Source of the DNA: Euwallacea fornicatus
Lineage: Eukaryota > Arthropoda > Insecta > Coleoptera > Curculionidae
Length of the DNA stretch: 64,000 nt
Reading direction: 5' to 3'
NCBI RefSeq assembly: GCF_040115645.1
Contig: NC_089541.1
Coordinates: 2,294,001-2,358,000 of the forward strand
The notes beneath the pieces were generated by a model that saw nothing but the letters and a program-made list of their open reading frames with translations, ran no database searches and had not been told where the DNA came from. Positions within the stretch are counted from its first letter, which is position 1. The number at the start of each line of letters is the position of its first letter. The translations under genes were made by a program, and so were the position numbers. This document shows positions 36,937 through 48,150 of this stretch, piece after piece.

Positions 36937-39465
36937 TATATTTGACTAAAAACCAATTTGTTCCTTCGTAACATATTGTTCCCTCGACTCTCTCAAAGAT
37001 AAACGTTCATATTTATTTAACAAATGATGCATTCACCCAAGTGACGTGTTAATATTTTAAATAGCATATTTCTTGTCAATAGCTTTGTATGAATTTTGTT
37101 ATACTTATATATATATATATGTTTTACATTCTTACTGCAACCCCAACTTGAAGGTATTGCCTTGGTGAGGTTGGCTCAAGAGCGTTTTCATTTACGTTTG
37201 ACTCAAAACTAGTTTTCGCAGTATCAATACATTTTCCAATCTTTAAGCACTTCAATGAAAGAAATTACATATTTTTTTTATGAGTGATCAAGCAGTAATA
37301 TGCTCACAAGTGAAGTTTAACGTTAACAGGTAAGTGTGCAATATGATATATCACGAGTAACACTAATTTGCTCGCTCTATCCCTAGTTCAGTATGCGATT
37401 TAATATATTTCTATCTATTTTTCATAAGAACACAAGTTATGCAATGTAGGATATGAGACAAACAACATAAACATTTCAGGATTTCGTAAGGTATTAAAGG
37501 AAATAATTAAAGAGTTAACTGCATCATGAGTGGTCGTTATTGCCATGCGAGTGAATAATGAACTAAAGGCGGTTAGATACTGGTGTTAGAAATCATGTGG
37601 GGAACGGGGTGAAGTCGCACACTTTAAAAGCATCTCAGACAAGGTGATAGACACAATCTTTTTACGGTAATTCTTCTGAATAAAGCTCTGGTTTAATTAG
37701 GTTAAACTAACACAAAACTAGAAAAATTTAATCTTAGAATGTTTACATAAGGATACCCCCTCGGGGTAAGGCAATTAGCACTTGTCATAAATTATAAGTT
37801 TCCCCCAATTAAGGGCAAAACCACCCTAAGAGGATAAGAAATTCCACTCTGAACAATTAATTGGAATAATCTAAAAAGCCTCGAAATCGTTTCCGGGGAG
37901 CCCAACAAAAATTAAAAAAGTTCGAGAGGCTGGCGGCGGCGCCTGCAAATCAAAGATCAAATTTTTCAGGTCCGAGGAGAGTTATTTAACTTATCTCAAT
38001 TACGATTGAAATTGATAAATGAAAAGATGGTGAAGTGGATTACGAGAAATGTTATTGAGTCTATTTCGGAATTTTCCAGTTTCAGCTAATAATATTTAAA
38101 GAGGAATTTGACGAGTCCTGAAATTGACCTTAATCAATATTTTAAGGTAAGAGACAATTTTGCAGAATTTCTACATTCTAATTCTTCACATTTTGGTGGA
38201 TGCGCATAGAATTTGACTGGTTCCTGACACTTTGGCAAATGCAAACTAAAAACATACTGTTTCTATTTTCAACCACATGTCATTATTTGGACCTAATAGG
38301 ATAAAACCCTTTACGCATTTTTCATGGTGCAATTAAAACCCATGCTACAATTAAGTAGAGAAACTATTAGCATACACGTTATTATTCATGATATTCCGAG
38401 TGTTCCTAGTTCTTTGTATGTGTGCGGAATAACTGGCAGGCATATCTCGAGGATGGGAAGGTGTAGGGCTCGGCTGAAGGGCCCTCGGCGTGAGACTTCC
38501 GGCCCCATTTTAACACCTTCCCTTGCATGCAGAATGCGTTCGTTTGTCGTGTAAGTGAGAAATACCTTTTTAATTTTTGGCCTCAATACCCTTTTAAATT
38601 TCGAAGGGCTTTTGTCCTCCACGTCTGATGAAGATTACTTTTTTCCGAATGAGTGGGTCTGGAATTAGAGCCGACGACATATGGGTTTCGAAATTTGTTC
38701 GTTTATAAAATGTCAATAGCCCGAACTATTCAAAGAAATACCATGAATAATTCACCTACAAAATATTCCATGTATAATGTAGTATGTTTCAAATATGACG
38801 CAATTTCGGTTTTCCCCGACTAATCCCAATTTTAATCCATAATAATAAATTCAAAATTAAAAAATATTTGGCCAAATGAAAATCAGACATAAAACCAGGG
38901 AAAAGTGTTCAATTTCGCATAAAAATCAACAAATTTTAGGCAAGATGAGATTCATTATGGGTAGTTAGAGGTAATGCTATACTTATTCGTTACAAGTTTG
39001 GTTCATGGTTCGCATCCCCAAAGTGATGGCATGTACTGATTATATCGTAATAGGTAGTAAAGTACGAAAATAAATCAATTTAGCGCAACCAGAATTCAGT
39101 GTGGTACATATTCGCGAGTATGTTATGAAAATTTAACATCTGGAAAAAGGTTGCAACGTCACTGACTCTAATAGGACAGTTTGGCTATAGATGTGGCAAC
39201 CTATATCCAACAAAATTGAGAGATTTAGTGATTGAAAAGGATTTACTCCGTCTCTGATTTTAATGGAATATATTGGCTCTAAATGACAATTTTATCCCGA
39301 AATATCTGCAATGCAATTGGTATAAAGCCACAGGCGCAGGCCTTGTCAAGCTGGGAATGCAATTGTTAGAATTATTTTGAAAGCTTAGTGAGATTTTTAG
39401 AAAGGAATCATTGCCTTAGAGGTAACGATGCGCCACTGATTTCAATAGAATATATTTTCTCTATA
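36937..39465. other. Intergenic, nothing recognised
   Basis: AT-rich, with a (TA)n-like patch near 37107-37120. The opposing frames at 38324-38622 lie in a locally GC-richer patch without a recognisable motif. Confidence 0.4.
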
Positions 39466-40323
39466 CAGTGCGTACGTACGCTATGGAATAAATTCATTTT
39501 ATGGGAATGGGATTAAAATAATAAAATATCCGTGAACACGTCAACTTTGGTTCCAAATTCCACATATTTTGGTTGGATATTGCTAGCTGTGACGTGACCA
39601 TTGTTCCAGATATGACGTCAGTATTAATTTTCTTTAATAGTTGCTGGTGATTTTATATGAAGAGCTGCAGTTTTTTATATGCAGGAAATACGCTTTTTCG
39701 CTACGTTGCATAATACATTTTTTGGACAAATTCTCAAAAATAAATTGACTACCCGAATGCGCAAAAAATGCTGTTATGAACACTGTTGTGCCCATACTCT
39801 ATTATTCTAAGGATTTTAATTATTTAAGTTATGGATGAACGCATTGCAATATAACTTTTGTTTGAAATTAAACCTTCACGAAGTCAAACCAAAATTAACA
39901 AACACGAGAATTTAAAAATATGTGTATAAAAAATACTATTTTGTAGGAAATAAATAAACAAATCTACCAAATAAATCAACAAAAGGCCATCCCGACCCGT
40001 TTAGTGGATGTCTATCTTTTGTTGTTAGGTACTGGATAAAAAATATGTTTTTGAGAATTTATCAAAAAATTTGTTACGTAATATGCACATAAACAAAATT
40101 ACGTCCTGTATGTAGAAAAGTGCGCATTCTCACATAAAGCTATCAAAAATCATTAAAAAATTTAACGCCGACCTCATATCTGGAACAACGATGACGTCAT
40201 AGCTAATATCATCCAATCAAAATGTGTGCGATTTTAAACTAAACTAGACGTGTCCGAGCATTTTTTATTATTTTAATCCCGCGCCGAGAAAATGAATTCA
40301 TTCCATACTTTATCTACACCCTG
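39466..40323. mobile_element. 858-bp foldback element with about 350-bp arms
   Basis: Flanked by TA (39464-39465, 40324-40325). Ends CAGTGCGTACGTACGCTATG and, inward from the right, CAGGGTGTAGATAAAGTATG. Matching inner blocks include GGGATTAAAATAATAAAA in both arms, TTGTTCCAGATATGACGTCA against TTGTTCCAGATATGAGGTCG, and ACAAATTCTCAAAAA against ATAAATTCTCAAAAA. The central 150-200 bp is unique and non-coding. A non-autonomous Tc1/mariner-type MITE. Confidence 0.88.
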
Positions 40324-40839
40324 TATGTTTGCTATATCCAGATAGTGCAGATTATATCAACCTGCGAAACTCCTCCGTTTTCCCAGCAAGATTTCATTTC
40401 TCATCTGCTAGAATAGTAGGAGCTTTCTTTCAGAACTTTCTGCAATTTCAAAGTTAATCTGAATTAATCTCCTACTAAAGACGCCTTTAAACTCATAACT
40501 ATGACATAAATTTAAAATGTGGAAACAAGCGATTTGTGGACTTACAGCTGAATGAATTGCATTATACAATAAAAACGTTATTTATCAGACATAAAGTTCG
40601 TTTAATTTCTTCAATAAGTAAAAAAAAAAAATGAAAATAACTCGGTCTGACTCATCTGTATGGACCATGTTTTGAAACGAATATCGACAGGGTGAAATCG
40701 ATAAAACTTCAAACAAGCAAATACTCTTAAAAAAAGTTATCGCAATAAATTTTCCCACCAAACCATTCGGACTTTTTCGAGAAAAAACGCATCTACCTAG
40801 TTATATAATTTCAGTGATGGAAAAGTATTGATGGAACCA

Positions 40840-41060
40840 TAAAATATTCCACAGAAAACTTATGCAGAGTATTTATTAAGTACTTGTTCAAACTTTAAAG
40901 AGAGTGAACCTTTCACTAATTTTAAGATAAATAGTTCGTATAAACATGGGTCCGCCTCGGCTTAGTACTTTCGATAGAGGGGTTAAAAACTTTTTTTTTT
41001 GGTTTAGTATTTTGATTAATTGATTTAATTTAACGAAATTTTCGACACAGGATGTAACGG
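40840..41060 (+). repeat. Dispersed repeat carrying an AACATGGGTCCG motif
   Basis: About 220 bp that matches the reverse complement of 49900-50135. Shared landmarks: AACTTATGCAGAGTATTTAT / AACTTATACGGGGGTTTTCT, TACTTGTTCAAACTTTAAA / TACTTGTACAATCTTTAAG, and AACATGGGTCCG followed by GCTTAGT / GCTTGGT. Sequence of the same type, without the GGGTCCG motif, appears again at 63404-63535. Confidence 0.65.
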
Positions 41061-41102
41061 TGGTTAAAAAGACAAATATTTAGATAGCTTTCTGTTTAAT
41101 GT

Positions 41103-41392
41103 TAGAGGGCGCCACGTACATTGTGGTTCCGGGATATAAATAACGATAATTCTCAGCATTAGTCTCTGAAAGAAGTCGTTTTCAAAAAGCGGATTTAAAC
41201 TTAAATGGACGTTGCAAATTTGTAAGTTGAATCACTGATCGTTCTTGAAAAGTAAGTAAAAAAAATTGTTATTTGTTGATTGCATTTTGATGTGACAAAC
41301 GTACATCACTTAGAAAACTAAAACTAAACTACTTTTGCTTTATAGGTATTTAAATCCAGTTATAACGCTACTAGTGGCACCCTCTAATATTA
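41103..41392. mobile_element. Small foldback, about 290 bp
   Basis: TTAGAGGGCGCCACGTA on the left pairs with TTAGAGGGTGCCACTAG on the right (inward), and both continue into a GATNTAAATA-C--TAA block. The flanks further out contain TTAAAAACTTTTTT-like sequence on both sides in inverted orientation, so the true element may begin near 40980 and end near 41435. Confidence 0.5.
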
Positions 41393-41738
41393 AGGAGGGA
41401 AATACAAGCAGAAAAAAGTTTTTAACATTTTTTTTCCTTAAAATGGTGAGAAAACATCTCTAGAATAATCTGGGAAAACTGTGAAACTGATTTCGGGTTC
41501 CCTTGCAAATTATTTCTTGCTAAAAATTCGATGAAGTCTGATCGACCGGAGCACACAAGTAGAGACGATGCTCAGAAAGGGAGGATACAACCATCCACCT
41601 TATTTTCACCACGATGGGTAAATTAACATTTCACCTATATATGGGACAGTTTATAGAAAGGCAATGAAAATTTGAACGCATACATTTGACGTTCCTCTCT
41701 CTCACACTTCAAACGCGTTTTTCTCGAAATTGGAAGTG

Positions 41739-44700
41739 CTAAGTATATCTAAGTGTCCACCCTCACTCTCTCACGCTATACAGCCGCGTAACGTGGGGAA
41801 GTCCTACAGAATGTAGGGCTAGGGCCTTACAGGATGAGGATACTCTCTATGAATTAGAGAATCTCATGCACAGGGTGGTGTGATGGATGTGTGACGTAAG
41901 TTTTCAGGTGAACGGAAACGAAATAATTGGGGACACGTCGTTGGCCCTCAAGATAAACAGCCATTTGATGTAGGAAAGTCTAAGGAATCAGGATGCAAGA
42001 CTAGCTAGATGAAAGCAGGAGATCGAGATATTATGGATATTATACAGGATGTTTATCAAAGTTCCTGGAAACCCTTCGACATCTAGTATATCTTTATATT
42101 GAACATACTGTACAATTATTTATTTTTGTAATGCATGGTTGCAAGGGTACTTCAGTTGGATGAAATTTTATGTTTCTAGAATGTTTGGAAGGTATCGATC
42201 GCCTTTGTCCTTCGATCTATGACTGGTACCTTTGCAACAGGCAAATTTTAAAGTTGTTTATATGTTTTCGTACCGATATCGTTTCTTCGGTGATTCAGTC
42301 GTGTGGTGGTACGGAGACAAAGCAGATGTGCTCATAATCCGGAACTATGAATAGGGAGAATCCAGTGGTTAATTGTTCTGAAGAGTTGTGAGATATGTCC
42401 CTAGTGTAGTGGACACAAGGGACCGAACGTGGGTGTCGCGTAATGGACATTTTCTGTTCGAAAACGGGTTTCGTGTAACTGACATTTAGTGAGTGAAAGT
42501 GCGTGTCGCCAAAAACTGTTTTTCTCCTTATGGGGTAAAAAAAAGTGTGTGCCCCTGGTGGTCGGAGGTTCGTTCCCCCCACAAGGCTAAGTAGAACGAG
42601 GTCTCCACCCGTGCTCTCTCATTTTAAACTGTCACATTCAACCGTGGGTCTAAATGAGGAAGTGCGATAGGATGTAAGGTCTAGGGTCTTGCGGGGGGGG
42701 AACAGTTCCTCCGATTGAAGACGTCGTTGGATGGTGCCTACCCCAGGATGGGGTCATGAAAATCGAACATCGGGGTAAGATGAATTTGTGGTTTAATTAA
42801 GGGAGTTTCTAATTGTTGCTTCTATTATTTTCAGGTAAGTTTTTGAAGAGCAACGAGAACGTCATAACTGGAAAGACACCGTTGGAATATATCAACCTCA
42901 AGATGAGGTTGATCGAAAACGGGTTTCGTGTAACTGACATTTCGTGAGTGAAAGTGCGTGTCGCCAAAAACTGTTTTTCCTTTTATGGGGTGAAAAAAGG
43001 GTGAGCCCCGGTGGTCGGAGGTTCGTTCCCCTCACAAGGCTAAATAGAACGAGGTCTCCACCCGTGCTCTCTCATTTTAAACTGTCACATTTAACTGTGG
43101 GTCTAAATGAGGAAGTGCGATAGGATGTAAGGTCTAGGGTCTTGTGGGGGGGAACAGTTCCTCCGATTGAAGACGTCGTTGGATGGTGCCAACCCCAGGA
43201 TGGGGTCATGAAAATCGAACATCGGGGTAAGATGAATTTGTGGTTTAATTAAGGGAGTTTCTAATTGTTGCTTCTATTATTTTCAGGTAAGTTTTTGAAG
43301 AGCAACGAGAACGTCGTGACTGGAAAGACGCCGTTGGATGGTGCCAACCCCAGGATGGGGCCTTGAAAGTAAATAATCGGGGTAAGATGGATTTGTGGTT
43401 TAATTTAAAATAGGAGATTTTGATTGTTATTTTTTGTTACAGGTAAGTCTTTTCTGGTCCCCGAGAACGACGTAGAAGAAAGTTGAAATCGATTAGTTTT
43501 GCGGTGGGAATCAATGTGAGTTTTAAACTGGTATCTGACATATCATACAATGAAATCGGAAAAGGCTCTTTAAGCCTACGCAATAGAAATTATGACATCT
43601 CTTTTAGTTTTTGAGATATGGGATCACGTCAGTGCCTGTCATGCGAATTTGAAAATGTTGTTGAATGAAGGTCCCTATTGTTGCATTTTTAAAACTGGAG
43701 GACCTCAATTGCTATCCTAGAACATTTACGTCTAGAAAGGCTCTTTAAGCCTACGCAATAGAAATTGTGACATCTCTTTTAGTTTTGGAGATACAGGATC
43801 ACGTCAGTGCCTGTCATGCGAATTTGAAAATGTTGTTGAATGAAGGTCCCTACTGTTGCATTTTTAAAACTGAAGGACCTCAATTGCTATCCTAGAACAT
43901 TTACGTCTAGAAAGGCTCTTTAAGCCTACGCAATAGAAATTGTGACATCTCTTTTAGTTTTGGAGATACAGGATCACGTCAGTGCCTGTCGTGCGAATTT
44001 GAAAATGTTGTTGAATGAAGGTCCCTATTGTTGCATTTTTAAAACTGGAGGACCTCAATTGCTATCCTAGAACATTTACGTCTAGAAAGGCTCTTTAAGC
44101 CTACGCAATAGAAATTGTGACATCTCTTTTAGTTTTGGAGATACAGGATCACGTCAGTGCCTGTCGTGCGAATTTGAAAATGTTGTTGAATGGAGGTCAC
44201 TAAAGATACATTTTTATAGCTATAGGGCCTCAATTGATAGCCGGAAACAATAAGGACACGTATTTTTGAAAATTATATTTAGAAAGGCTCTTTAAGCCTA
44301 AACAAGTGAAACTGCAATATCCCTTAAGATTTTTGAAACACCGGATGACGTTAATTCGCATTTTTGTAATTTCGATAGTGATGTAAAATGTGTGTCCCTA
44401 AGTGAGTATTTTCAGGCCTCCAGAGCCCCAATTGCCATTTCCAATCAATATAGTATTTGCAGTTTTCAATTAAATCTATAAACGTTCTCTAAGGTTATAT
44501 AACCGAAACTGCCACATCTCTTCTGTTCATTGATATACGGGGTCGTGTTACTACCTACTTTGCTACTTCGAAAATTCTGTACGATGAAGGTCTCTAAAGA
44601 TGCAACCCTTAATCTCCAAGGTCTCAATTAACATTCGAGGTCCGTATCACTCAATTAAATCGAAGGAGGCTCCAGTTTCGGCTCGTCAAGAGTCAAGACC

Positions 44701-44757
44701 TCTCTGAGCCAATTTGTAGCTCGAAATGTTGAGGGCGGAGGCGCGTCCTTTCCTCAA
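41739..44757 (+). repeat. Copy 1 of a tandem duplication of about 3 kb
   Basis: Begins GCTAAGTATATCTAAGTGTC; the same sequence restarts at 44758 as GCTAAGTATATCTAGGTGTC. Offsets between matching points stay at 3019-3060 bp as far as about 43500. Shared parts in order: a CACTCTCTCAC block, a TTTTCAG/GTGAACGG block, a transposon-like piece starting TATACAGGATGTTTATC (42047), a GGTCGGAGGTTCGTTCCCC block (42561), and exon/mini-intron units. Copy 1 lacks about 40 bp present in copy 2 (44972-45012) and itself contains a partial internal repetition (about 42480-42840 again at 42915-43290). No protein family is recognisable. Confidence 0.9.
43561..44655 (+). repeat. 175-bp tandem repeat, four near-identical units plus decayed ones
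   Basis: Units beginning AAAGGCTCTTTAAGCCTACG start at 43561, 43736, 43911 and 44086, a constant 175-bp period with few differences. The fourth unit diverges in its last third; two more decayed units follow (from 44283 and about 44475). An older pair of related units lies at about 46672-46900 in copy 2 of the large duplication, so the 175-bp expansion in copy 1 happened after that duplication. The AAAGGCTCTTTAAGCCT start is an imperfect palindrome. Non-coding. Confidence 0.93.
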
Positions 44758-47240
44758 CGCTAAGTATATCTAGGTGTCAATCCTCATTCTCTCACATTAT
44801 ACAGCCGTGTAACGTGGGGAAGTCCTACAGAATGTAGGGCTAGGGCCTTACAGGATGAGGATACACTCTATGAATTAGAGAATCTCATGCACAGGGTGGT
44901 GTGATGGATGTGTGACGTAAGTTTTCAGGTGAACGGAAACGAAATAATTGGGGACACGTCGTTGGCCCTCAAGACCATGTACATCTAGATTCTCACCCTT
45001 GCTCTTTCACTTCAAACAGCCATTTGATGTGGGAAAGTCTAAGAATCAGGATGCAAGACTAGCTAGATGAAAGCAGGAGATCGAGATATTATGGATATTA
45101 TACAGGATGTTTATCAAAGTTCCTGGAAACCCTTCGACATCTAGTATATCTTTATATTGAACATACTGTACAATTATTTATTTTTGTAATGCATGGTTGC
45201 AAGGGTACTTCAGTTGGATGAAATTTTATGTTTCTAGAATGTTTGGAAGGTATCGATCGCCTTTGTCCTTCGATCTATGACTGGTACCTTTGCAAAAAGG
45301 CAGATTTTAAAGTTGTATATGTTTTCGTACCGATATCGTTTCTTCGATGACTCAGTCGTGTGGTGGTGCGTGAACAAAGCAAATACTCCATAATCCGGAA
45401 CTTTTAGTCGGGACAGTCCGGTGTTCGATCATTCTAAAGAGTCGTGAGACATGTCACTAGTGTAGCGGACATTTAGTGACCGAACGTGGGTGTCGTGTAA
45501 TGGACATTTTCTGTTCGAAAACGGGTTTCGTGTAACTGACATTTAGTGAGTGAAAGTGCGTGTCGCCAAAAACTGTTTTTCTCCTTATGGGGTAAAAAAA
45601 GTGTGTGCCCCTGGTGGTCGGAGGTTCGTTCCCCTCACAAGGCTAAGTAGAACAAGGTCTCCACCCGTGCTCTCTCATTTTAAACTGTCACATTCAACCG
45701 TGGGTCTAAATGAGGAAGTGCGATAGGATGTAAGGTCTAGAGTTTTGCGGGGGGGAACAGTTCCTCCGATTGAAGACGTCGTTGGATGGTGCCTACCCCA
45801 GGATGGGGTCATGAAAATCGAACATCGGGGTAAGATGAATTTGTGGTTTAATTAAGGGAGTTTCTAATTGTTGCTTCTATTATTTACAGGTAAGTTTTTG
45901 AAGAGCAACGAGAACGTCGTAACTGGAAAGACGCCGTTGGATGGTGCCAACCCCAGGATGGGGTCATAAAAATCGAACATCGGGGTAAGATGAATTTGTG
46001 GTTTAATTAAGGGAGTTTCTAATTGTTGCTTCTATTATTTACAGGTAAGTTTTTGAAGAGCAACGAGAACGTCGTAACTGGAAAGACGCCGTTGGATGGT
46101 GCCAACCCCAGGATGGGGTCATAAAAATCGAACATCGGGGTAAGATGAATTTGTGGTTTAATTAAGGGAGTTTCTAATTGTTGCTTCTATTATTTACAGG
46201 TAAGTTTTTGAAGAGCAAGGAGAACGTCGTAACTGGAAAGACGCCGTTGGATGGTGCCAACCCCAGGATGGGGTCATAAAAATCGAACATCGGGGTAAGA
46301 TGAATTTGTGGTTTAATTAAGGGAGTTTCTAATTGTTGCTTCTATTATTTACAGGTAAGTTTTTGAAGAGCAAGGAGAACGTCGTAACTGGAAAGACGCC
46401 GTTGGATGGTGCCAACCCCAGGATGGGGCCATGAAAGTAAATAATCGGGGTAAGAGGGATTTGTGATTTAATGTAAAATAGGAGATTTTGATTGTTATTT
46501 TTTGTGTTACAGGTAAGTTTTGGCTGGTTAAGTGCAGCGACGTAACCGAAAGCTGAAGTGGAGTGATTTTGCAGCAGCATTTTATGTCAGTTTTGAACTG
46601 GTATTTACATTTTTCCATTAACTTTAGTTTTCTACATTCGCTTCCGGTTCACATATTGTACATTTATATCGAAAAAGGCTTTATAAGCCCATACAAAGCA
46701 CATTTCAACATCCCTTTTGGTTATTGACGTATGGGGTCACATTGATACTTATTTGGCGATTCTAAACGCAGAGGGAAATGATGGTGTTTAATGGTGCTCT
46801 TGTTAGGCGCAAAGATATCAATTGCTATTCGGGATCAAGGTCCTTCATAAAGTCGAAAGAGGCTCTATAAGCGTGTACAAACGGTATTGTTGTGAACATG
46901 GTTTTTGTTCTTCACATAAGGTATTATGTTAAAAAGTGTTTTCATCAAGCTCAATTATTATCCGAAATCAACATCCTCTAATTATATAGTTCATGTTAGG
47001 GTCAAGCTGTTGGTGCTTGGACGTCTGTTTCTGCCTGAATATTTAATTACAAAAACGGAATACCCTCTTCTTGAGGAGACTTGCAATAGGATAGTCCTAT
47101 GCACAGGAGGGTGCCATAGGGCTGTGCTGTAAATTTTCAGATGAACGAAAATGACGTGGTGAGAGATACATTCTCAGCTGTTGTCATACTTGGTGTGGAA
47201 CTATGAGAGTAGACGAGGAAGGTAAGATGGGTTATAGTAG
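44758..47240 (+). repeat. Copy 2 of the tandem duplication, ending in a decayed partial copy
   Basis: Matches copy 1 from its first base, with high identity to about 46560 and lower identity beyond. It carries extra 155-bp units absent from copy 1. Near 47040-47240 a third, much older partial cassette is visible (AAATTTTCAG/ATGAACGAAAATGACG and GAGGAAGGTAAGATGGG), so the array began before the recent duplication. Confidence 0.85.
45830..46512 (+). repeat. 155-bp tandem units shaped as exon plus 60-nt intron
   Basis: Each unit has a 60-nt stretch that reads as a minimal intron: GTAAGATGAATTT at the 5' end, the branch-point-like CTAAT about 21 nt from the 3' end, a T-rich run, and TTTACAG. Intron-like spans: 45830-45889, 45985-46044, 46140-46199, 46295-46354, and a diverged 63-nt one at 46450-46512. 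Each acceptor is followed at once by GTAAGT, and 95 nt later by the next GGG/GTAAGA. Equivalent sites in copy 1: 42775-42834, 43227-43286 and 43382-43442. The 95-nt exon-like part is not a multiple of three and has no conserved frame across units, arguing against coding exons. Confidence 0.8.
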
Positions 47241-47712
47241 CTTTGGAGCGATAAAGGTAGAAGGTTGATACAGCTCATATTACAGTGTTTTTCTCATTTT
47301 TTCATGGAACTATACGCTCAAATGCGATACAAGATAAAACAAATGATTGGTATCTATGTCGCATATTTTATAAATGTAGGTTTTTACTTCGTTGGTCTAG
47401 AGTATAATTCAAAAATGGGTTTATGAGGATGGATACGGCTTTGGTCTTCACATTAAAATATAACTTTTGAAAATGCCCAATGCATAGAAAAATATCACCG
47501 AATTCAAATAGTGATAGGAATGGAATACGATCTCCCCGTCTTCGGGAAAATCTTAAATACTAAACCCTCTGGCGACGCACCATGAACGTACACTAATTGG
47601 TGTGCTATCGACACGACGTGCACTACCCGCCGCATTGGACTATGGTGCCAAAACTGATAAAAGGTCCTTGGTTGGCGATTTCGACAATTGTAATTGCATT
47701 TGCAATATTAGG
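47241..47712. other. Intergenic, nothing recognised
   Basis: No motif. The frame starting at 47597 only stays open because it enters the 31-bp minisatellite that follows. Confidence 0.4.
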
Positions 47713-47836
47713 GCCGACAAAGCTTATCACAGGTAATGCCCATGCCGACAAAGTCTTCCTCGGGGAACCCCCTTGCCGACAAAGTCTTCCTCGGGGAACC
47801 CCCTTGCCGACAAAGTAGCTCGGTGAGAATTCTCAC
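47713..47836 (+). repeat. 31-bp minisatellite, four units
   Basis: GCCGACAAAG recurs at 47713, 47744, 47775 and 47806, an exact 31-bp period. The two central units are identical (GCCGACAAAGTCTTCCTCGG then GGAACCCCCTT); the first and last share only the leading 10-11 bases. Confidence 0.9.
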
Positions 47837-48150
47837 GCACCAACTAAAGTCTAGCATGGGAGTGCCAAAAGAGTACAACAGTTCCTTAACAATAACTTAA
47901 CCCTAAGTCTATTTACAATCCATAACAATTCTGATAGTCTCAACCTGGTCAAAACACATAAACGATACAATTAAAAACTATCTACAGGGTGGTTGACTTG
48001 ACTACTAGATCCTACATGAATATGTCCAACTTTTACATATTTTAATTAACAGATGGTTTTCCTTCTTGACTGCTATCATTCTAGATTCTAAAAACAATGA
48101 AGCATTTCCCACCAAATCGTTAACTAGGGTATTCCGAGCTTTTAGTAAAA

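Noticed and set aside
42555..42590. GGAGGTTCGTTCCCCCC, similar to a tRNA T-arm / B box, suggesting a tRNA gene or SINE
   Set aside because: No matching A box, acceptor stem or anticodon arm can be folded upstream; it belongs to the duplicated cassette, where the same block recurs at about 43020 and 45620.
46329..46618. Overlapping minus-strand frames of 83 and 89 codons
   Set aside because: They run across the 155-bp repeat units and their frame is not kept between units (155 is not a multiple of three), so they are chance openings.
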